Source of the DNA: Tulasnella sp. 424
Taxonomy: Eukaryota; Basidiomycota; Agaricomycetes; Cantharellales; Tulasnellaceae
Direction: 5' to 3'
NCBI GenBank assembly: GCA_019633425.1
Contig: WSUB01000154.1
Coordinates: forward strand, 32,870 to 96,869
Length of the DNA stretch: 64,000 nt
In this document: piece by piece, positions 58,452 through 64,000 of the stretch
Layout of the letters: each line of letters starts with the position of its first letter
Position numbering within the stretch: the first letter of the stretch is position 1
Notes under the pieces: model-generated
Told to the model about the DNA's origin: nothing
Databases searched by the model: none
Seen by the model: only the letters and a program-made list of their open reading frames with translations
Program-made: the position numbers and the translations under genes

Positions 58452-61094
58452 CTATCGCGTGTACGGAAGTCCTCCGCCGTTACCGTACTGCTGCTGAGGT
58501 GAGTAATAAGCACCTCCAAATCCGCCAGGGGGTGAAGGCGTCTGTTGCTGCCTCGACTCGGACGCCGGTAGAGGGAGCTGTCGTTGCGTCGCGCCGGCAT
58601 ACTGTGGGGAACCCATTGTGCCCTCCGCAGTGTGGTAGCTCGCTGCTGAGGCGTCCGTTTCTTCCCACCTGTGCCGGCCGACCGCCTGCTGCTGCTGTTG
58701 AGGTTGTTGTTGCTGTTGTTGCTGTGGGCGGTCGTAGGGGTTGTAGAATGCCATGTTATCGTACGGAGATGCCGGGGCAGCCGACCGCATCATCGCCGGC
58801 TGCGACGTAGACGACGTCATGATCTGCGGTGGCTGTGGCGGCTGCTGTTGTCGCTGTTGTTGTGCCGGGTACGAAGGAGAGGCCGACGAATGCATGTTCG
58901 CCGGCATGGATTGGCTCGATTGTAACCCCGCAGTCAACGGCACCGCAGCTTCAGCATCATCCTCTTTCCCGACTCCCGCAGCCCACTGTGGACCGCTTTC
59001 ACCGCTGTCTTCCGATGGTCCACGGGGTGCGTACATGCCTTGAGGGGGTGATTGAGATTGACCTCGTCTCGTCGGCGAAGTGGGTGGACTCCTCGACGAT
59101 GATGGCGACGTAGCTGAAGGAACTCCAGCGGAAACCGGCGGATAGTCATAAGGCAGCCTTCCAGGTGCCGACGTATTGGTGTTGGTCGAAGTTCCGCTAG
59201 CCCTGATCACTCTGATATCCGGAGGCGACGTCGGTCGACCCAACTGCTGAGTCTGCGTCCCACCTTGAACGACAGCCGGCATCTTCGCTCCAGCCGGTGG
59301 AGGTCTCCTACTCCAATCCTGGTCCTCCACGCTGCTATGATGGTGCGAACCATCACCAAAGTCGGTTTGGTTATCCAATACAGCCCGGCCGTCCGCGTCC
59401 CATCGCTGGGGCTTCACCGACAGCGGCAAGTTGACCGCGGATTCCGACGTGTTGAACGGTTTGCCAAAGTCGACGCTGCCGTTCCCTTTGCCCGGCCAGA
59501 GGTGGGCGTTGGAGTGGTTGTTGTTGAACTTGCCAACCGTCACCGTCGAAGCAGAGGACGCGGTGTCGTAAGGCGTGTTTTTGGCTGAGGGACCGGCGAC
59601 CAAGTTGACGTTCGAAGCGGATTCGAGGTCCGCATTCCGCATAGCGTACATCTTTTGATTATACAAAGCAAGTGCCCTGCAGGAAAAGAAAAAAAATGAT
59701 GGGAGGGGGTTCGAAAATAGGGTCAGCAAAAAGGGGGTTCGTGTGTGTTTCCAAAAATAGGAGGCAAATGCCAAGCACTAAAAATAAAATAAATTAGAAC
59801 TTACTTTGCCTTACGTCGCTCTGCAAGTACAGCGGGTTTGGCCGCGTTCATCTTCTTCCAGACCCACCAGGCGGCGAATATCGTGACTGCAGTGGTCAAA
59901 ACTAGGACACCTGCTGAGATGAGACGTTGTTGCGTCGTTTGAACGCCTGCGGATTGATGAAGAATGACTGAGGGGGAAAGCGAAAAAAAACGATTAGATT
60001 ATTGCTTCCTCTCCTGAGAGTGGTTACCGGGGCCGCTCACCTCCTATGTAGACCGTTGCGAACTGCTTTGGCAACGAAAGGATGGCACCCAACGAGAAGG
60101 AGATAATGCCCATGCCGCACGTTGAGAACACAGCGGTTGTAAAGTGGCCTGGAATAGCACTGAGACGGATGATAAGCGCAATCTAGTAAACCGAGGGCAG
60201 GCGAGCTGTCAGTCGAAGTCCTCGCGACGCGTCAGAAGCCGGGTCCGCATACCAAGAAGCCTCCTTCCCTCACGACCTTTGCCAAGCACGCATAACTGAG
60301 ACTGTTCTTCTCGAGCTTCTCCCCTCTCGATTTGCAGCAGTACCGGAAAGCGTAAAAGTTGCCGACTTCACCGAGGAACGTCCCAGCGCATACGATGCCA
60401 AAGCCTATCCAGATGCCCCAAACTATGCCGCACAGGACGTGGACGATTTCGTTTCCAAAGAGCGGTGGGAATGACAGGACGAACATGACACCTATTGGGA
60501 TGGACCATCCTCCGGGGAGACTGCGGGCAGGGGGGGAGGTAAGGTAGGGTAGGCGGTGCGAGGGAGGCGTCAGTCCAGAGTACGATTGTGTAGAGGGTCA
60601 AAGAGTAGGGACACGTACGTGCGTAGGTATTGTGAGGCCGGTGTTAAAGCGTCTACGATCTGCTTGTGGAATATGCTGATGAGCGCGACAACGACGGCGA
60701 AAAGTACGCCCGCGACGTAGTACCCTAACGAGGATGGGGGGCATTGCGTCACCACGGGTGTCAGCGTGTTTCGCCTCACTTCAAGCCGAACTTCCACAGA
60801 TAGTAATAGATACTCACAAAGGTATTTCCTTTGCAGCCAAGTCCTCCAATTCATCAACGCCTTGAAATCAATCGCTCCTTTCTTGAGCTCCTCTATATCG
60901 CTCGGGGTGGGACTAGGAGTCCGTGGAGGGCCGCCAGCAGCATATCCAGACATCATTGGTGGTTGTGGAGGTCTTCCTCCGGTATTTGGTAGAGAATACG
61001 AGTCCATGGGTATCGATTGGGCGGTGGTTGGGGGAGGGGAGGAAGGTTTGAGAGGGTGGTACTCCGCGGTATCTGTGGGATATGGAGACGCCAT
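58452..61094 (-). CDS. TVP38: TVP38-like Golgi membrane protein (SNARE-associated/VTT domain) with long Q-rich tail
   Basis: Tvp38 is a multi-pass membrane protein of the Tlg2-vesicle/Golgi compartment. Six exons are predicted: 61094-60818, 60724-60619, 60520-60253, 60182-60041, 59967-59805 and 59676-58452 (2181 nt, 726 aa). The cytosolic N-terminus (about 1-95) is Pro-rich. A membrane core follows (about 95-320) with the family signature FVLSFPPLFGNEIVH, GIWIGFGIVCAGTFLGE, FYAFRYCC, KVVREGGF and RLSAIPGHFTTAVFS, and a final hydrophobic helix ending in WWVWKKMN. The last 400 residues are Ser/Pro/Gln-rich with uninterrupted Gln runs, far longer than the short tail of yeast Tvp38. Predicted topology leaves this tail in the cytosol. 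Confidence 0.88.
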
Positions 61095-61829
61095 TCAAGT
61101 GACAACGGGGCGTAAGGGTCCGTAACAAAAAGGAAAAAGTTGACAACGCCCAGGGGCTGCGGTTTCAAAGTGGACTGCCAGTCGTCGTCTGCGCGTTTCG
61201 TTGCCTTTAGAGCGAGTTGATGACTTGCAAGAAGATGGAGAACACGAGGGGGATGGGAATACGATGACGGGCTTCTTAGATATCGGTCAGTGGTGGGTGT
61301 CCCCAAATAGCCGCTCAATCAGGCAGTGTCTCGCTTTTCCTCCACCCTCATTCGCGATCGCCCAAAGCGCGGCATACATTGGCTGCACAGCTTTCAGTGC
61401 CTTTTCACACCACCTCGGGCGGCTTCTCCGCTCCCTGCAGGGCTTTGCTGTTCATTTAGGAATTTACGTGTCCTCGGCGACTTGCAAGCGATATTTTTAT
61501 CGAGGCGCGCGCTATATGCTGCCCCTCCCAGCTACGGAGTGCTGTGCAAGTTTATTCCAAGTTTAGTCATTGCGTGCGCGGGGGCGGACTAAGGCTCCTT
61601 CATTCTGCTCCAAGTCACATAAATCGTCATCAAGCAACGCGCGCGCGGCCGGAAAGCGCCACCGTGCATGTCATTCATCGGGCTTGGTGTCCGGTTTGGA
61701 TCCCAAAGTTTTTATTACTTGTTTGAAAGTGGGTACTATGTGTGTTCCTTAATAAATTCAGATCATTGCTGGTGTACCCTACAGGCTAGTATTTACATTC
61801 ATGGTACAGTAACGCAGTCGTTCGTCTGG
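61095..61829. other. Intergenic region
   Basis: Upstream region of the TVP38-like gene and downstream region of F-box gene 4. From about 61715 onward the sequence is repeated at 63588-63725. No gene was seen. Confidence 0.45.
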
Positions 61830-61850
61830 TTATGCAGCCAAAGCTGCGTT
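61715..61850. repeat. 3' flank shared by F-box genes 4 and 5
   Basis: The stretch TTCCTTAATAAATTCAGATC and its surroundings, through the last codons of F-box gene 4, recur at 63588-63725 at the end of F-box gene 5. This shows a tandem duplication that included the 3' ends. Confidence 0.8.
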
Positions 61851-63184
61851 GACCCGGTCCTTCACTAACGCCCAACGGTCGCCCTTACCCCCCCAAATGT
61901 ACAATGGCCGCGTTGAAACCGCTTTCAGGAATTCGGCTACGTCGTCCATGTCCGGCTTGTGGAGGAGGGACCACCCGACCCCCAGTGTCTCCAGCTTGTC
62001 GAACTTGAACCCGGACAAGGGGGCTGCGGTATCAAACGTCATCGCAATCTTGCGGAGGGTTCGGGACCAAACTTGCGCGAAATCCGGTAATATTCCAAGG
62101 GGTGTCGCGACCTGGTCCGGATGGTATTTCGCCTGATCAAGGGAGAACTCCTCCATTCCTGGCCATCGACGCCCGAGCTCGCGGACGTTTTCCTCCGTAA
62201 GTGCTTTCCAGCGAGGGCTTGCCAAATAGATGCTTTGCAGCTCCCGACATGGCGCCAAGCCTTCAATAACAGATATCGCAACGTCGTCCTCAATTTCATC
62301 GTCCAACACAACCCTTATTGAGCGGAGGGAAGGGAACGAAGAGCCGATCACTTCGAAAAACTTGCTCAGCTGGATTGACGTCCCCCGTTGCTCCAAAGCT
62401 AGTTCTGTGACTCCTGGGAAACTTCCAATGTGCTCCAAGTCCTCGCTCGTAAGTGGGAAAATCGAGAGGTCGAGGTGCGCCAATGTCGAACGATTTTGTT
62501 GGAGGAATGTAGCGCGACAAATGGACAGGGAAGCATCGGAGTCGATGCGGCCGCCTCTACCGAAATCGACATCCGCCAGTTGATCCAAAGGAACAGCTGC
62601 CGTAAGGTGTTTGAATAATCTTTGGAGATTCGATGAATTGACGTTGTAATCGATAGTCACCCGAAGGGTACGAAGCCTCGCTGGGATGATTGGCAATGCC
62701 TCGACGATGTGAGGGCTATACCTTAAGAACCACATCGACAGAGAGCGGAGGTTCGGGAGTAGACTTGGACCACATGAGGACGCTTGCAGTTGGTGCTTCA
62801 AGTGGTCGATGTTCTTCCCAATGTAAACCGCCTCGCAAGCTTCAACCGTCCGAACGCGCTGGGCGTATGCCCAGAAGACATCCCATCGCCCACCACCTGA
62901 GATATCTCGAAACCTCCATACACCAAACTAAGTATGTTTGAGACGATTAGAGACTACGGCGGAAACTCCGATGACATTGGAAAAAAAAAAAACAAGCAAC
63001 TCACCCCGCCCATCACGCCCAACTTCACAAGCGGACTGTACGTGCCAATGAGATGATGAAGTTCTGGAATTTCCTCCCATATTATGTCCAAAGCAAAGGT
63101 GCTCCAAAACCGACAGACGCGGGCCACTCTAGTCAGATCGACCCGCGGTAGCCATATGAGAATCGCCGCGAGTAGCTCGGGCAC
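61830..63184 (-). CDS. F-box/leucine-rich protein, right-hand group, copy 4
   Basis: Exon 1 (to 63005) encodes an F-box core (VPELLAAILIWLP, RVARVCRFWSTFALDIIW, IPELHHL). Exon 2 (62927-61830) starts after a CTTAG acceptor with FGVWRFRDISGGGRWDVF.. and runs through leucine-rich segments to a stop at 61830. The parts join in phase 0. The WDVF..AYAQRVRTVE stretch parallels the left-hand array, so the two groups are related. No in-frame ATG precedes the F-box (an in-frame TAA lies just upstream), so the start codon must be in a missed upstream exon or is lost. The given start is only the limit of the open frame. Confidence 0.65.
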
Positions 63185-63587
63185 GCGGAGAGCTTTGGGA
63201 ACTGGGTCACAGGGAGCTTTAAATCGGATCGCTTAGACCATGATTGAATTTAAATAATTGCCGAGCAACGCTTACCAACTGACTTGGCTTCGAATCGGGC
63301 TTCAGGGATTATCAATGATTCGGTCTCCATCTCTGGGCGTCAATAGCTCCGCGGCCGTTTCAAGGAAGCCGCGGTGCCTGTGTAATCTCCGACCTCGAGA
63401 GTATCCGGGCTGGGTTATGTTGATACAGTGGGCCCCTGTCGTTCCGGTGGTTAGGGCTTGGTCGGGATGGTTATGGATGCAGGACCTTCACGTCATCAAA
63501 GTTTGGTTGAGCTTGGCAGCTGTGGCGCCGCATTCTGAGGTCATGTGCGGTCGCAATGGTCCACTTCTAAAGCTGGAAGGGTAGTTT
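63185..63587. other. Upstream region of F-box gene 4
   Basis: It should hold the promoter and possibly a first exon of F-box gene 4. A plus-strand open stretch at 63258-63584 has no recognisable domain. Confidence 0.35.
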
Positions 63588-63706
63588 AGATTCCACTACT
63601 TGTTTGAAAGTGGGCATTTTGTGTGTTCCTTAATAAATTCAGATCATTGCTGGTGTACCCCACAGGCTAGTATTTACGTTCATGGTACAGTAACGCAGTC
63701 GTCTGG

Positions 63707-64000
63707 TTATGCAGCCAAAGCTGCGTTGACCCGGTCCTTCACTACCCCCCAACTATAACCTGGGCTCCCATATCCCTCGTAGAATGACACAACATCCAAT
63801 GGCCGCGTTGAAACCGCTTTCAGGAACTCGGCTACGTCGTCCACGTTCCGCTCATGGAGAGAAGACCACCCGACAAACAACGTCTCCAGTTTGTCGAACT
63901 TGGACCCGACGTAGGAAGAGCCGGGCAAAGGCATTGTGGTGTCGAACAACATCACAGTCCTGTGAAGGGTTCGGGACCAAACTTGCGCAAGGTCCTCTAA
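63707..64000 (-). CDS. F-box/leucine-rich protein, copy 5 (C-terminal part, cut by window end)
   Basis: The minus-strand frame is open from the window edge to the stop at 63707. It reads DLAQVWSRTLHRT.., KFDKLETLFVGWSSLHE and VVKDRVNAALAA, closely matching the C-terminus of F-box gene 4 at 61830. The F-box part lies outside the window. An eleven-residue insertion relative to gene 4 lies near the end (SFYEGYGSPGY). Confidence 0.75.
   Translation of the reverse strand, partial: LEDLAQVWSRTLHRTVMLFDTTMPLPGSSYVGSKFDKLETLFVGWSSLHERNVDDVAEFLKAVSTRPLDVVSFYEGYGSPGYSWGVVKDRVNAALAA

Noticed and set aside
1..64000. CRISPR arrays, tRNA or rRNA genes, full-length transposons
   Set aside because: None recognised by eye; spaced short repeats, tRNA-like cloverleaf boxes and reverse transcriptase or transposase motifs were not seen.

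Overview
The window looks like a nuclear fragment from a basidiomycete fungus, probably an agaricomycete. Genes are split by many short introns (about 50-75 nt, GT-AG with a few GC-AG). The encoded proteins fit that placement: Skn7/Prr1-type receivers, a Bck1-type MAPKKK, TVP38, a tyrosine-kinase-like (TKL) kinase family with an H-G-D-L-K catalytic loop, and repeated F-box/leucine-rich genes. I cannot name the species. All exon models were built by hand from splice signals, frame and paralogue comparison, so reading frame and summed exon length are the main checks.

Left part (1-29,000): a tandemly duplicated block. A proline-rich gene of unknown function ('gene A') occurs twice (558-3248 and 13533-16127). 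A TKL kinase fused to Skn7-type receiver domain(s) occurs twice on the minus strand (6223-10208 with two receivers, 18591-21308 with one). The mitochondrial cysteine desulfurase NFS1 occurs as one intact gene (26996-29003), one body pseudogene (11405-12930) and two detached 5' remnants (4478-4725, 17340-17580). Gene A lies between the two halves of a broken NFS1. A third kinase (23180-26555) is spliced in frame to an ARID (SWI/SNF Swi1-like) protein.

Middle (29,000-46,400): a fourth kinase (31917-35619) is spliced through three tandem exon repeats into the N-terminal region of a Bck1-like MAPKKK whose own kinase domain is missing. The relic of that lost part lies at 29600-31916. The intact Bck1 gene is next door (37506-42922). 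It is followed by a NYN-domain RNase-like gene (44983-46379).

Right part (47,000-64,000): a tandem array of F-box genes (one broken by frameshifts), mitochondrial NADP-isocitrate dehydrogenase, a low-complexity nuclear-type protein, a TVP38-like Golgi membrane protein with a long Q-rich tail, and a second F-box group cut by the window end.

The main discovery candidate is the kinase family. Four paralogous kinase modules share start exon, exon lengths and phases. In three of them a phase-2 intron directly after the kinase domain carries the splice into a different regulatory protein fragment; in the fourth the matching intron has become coding. The partners are a Skn7 receiver pair, a Skn7 receiver, an ARID protein and a Bck1 N-terminus. 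This looks like an exon-shuffling system that captures pieces of the cell's own stress-signalling and chromatin proteins. It resembles integrated-domain receptors in architecture, but that function is inference only.
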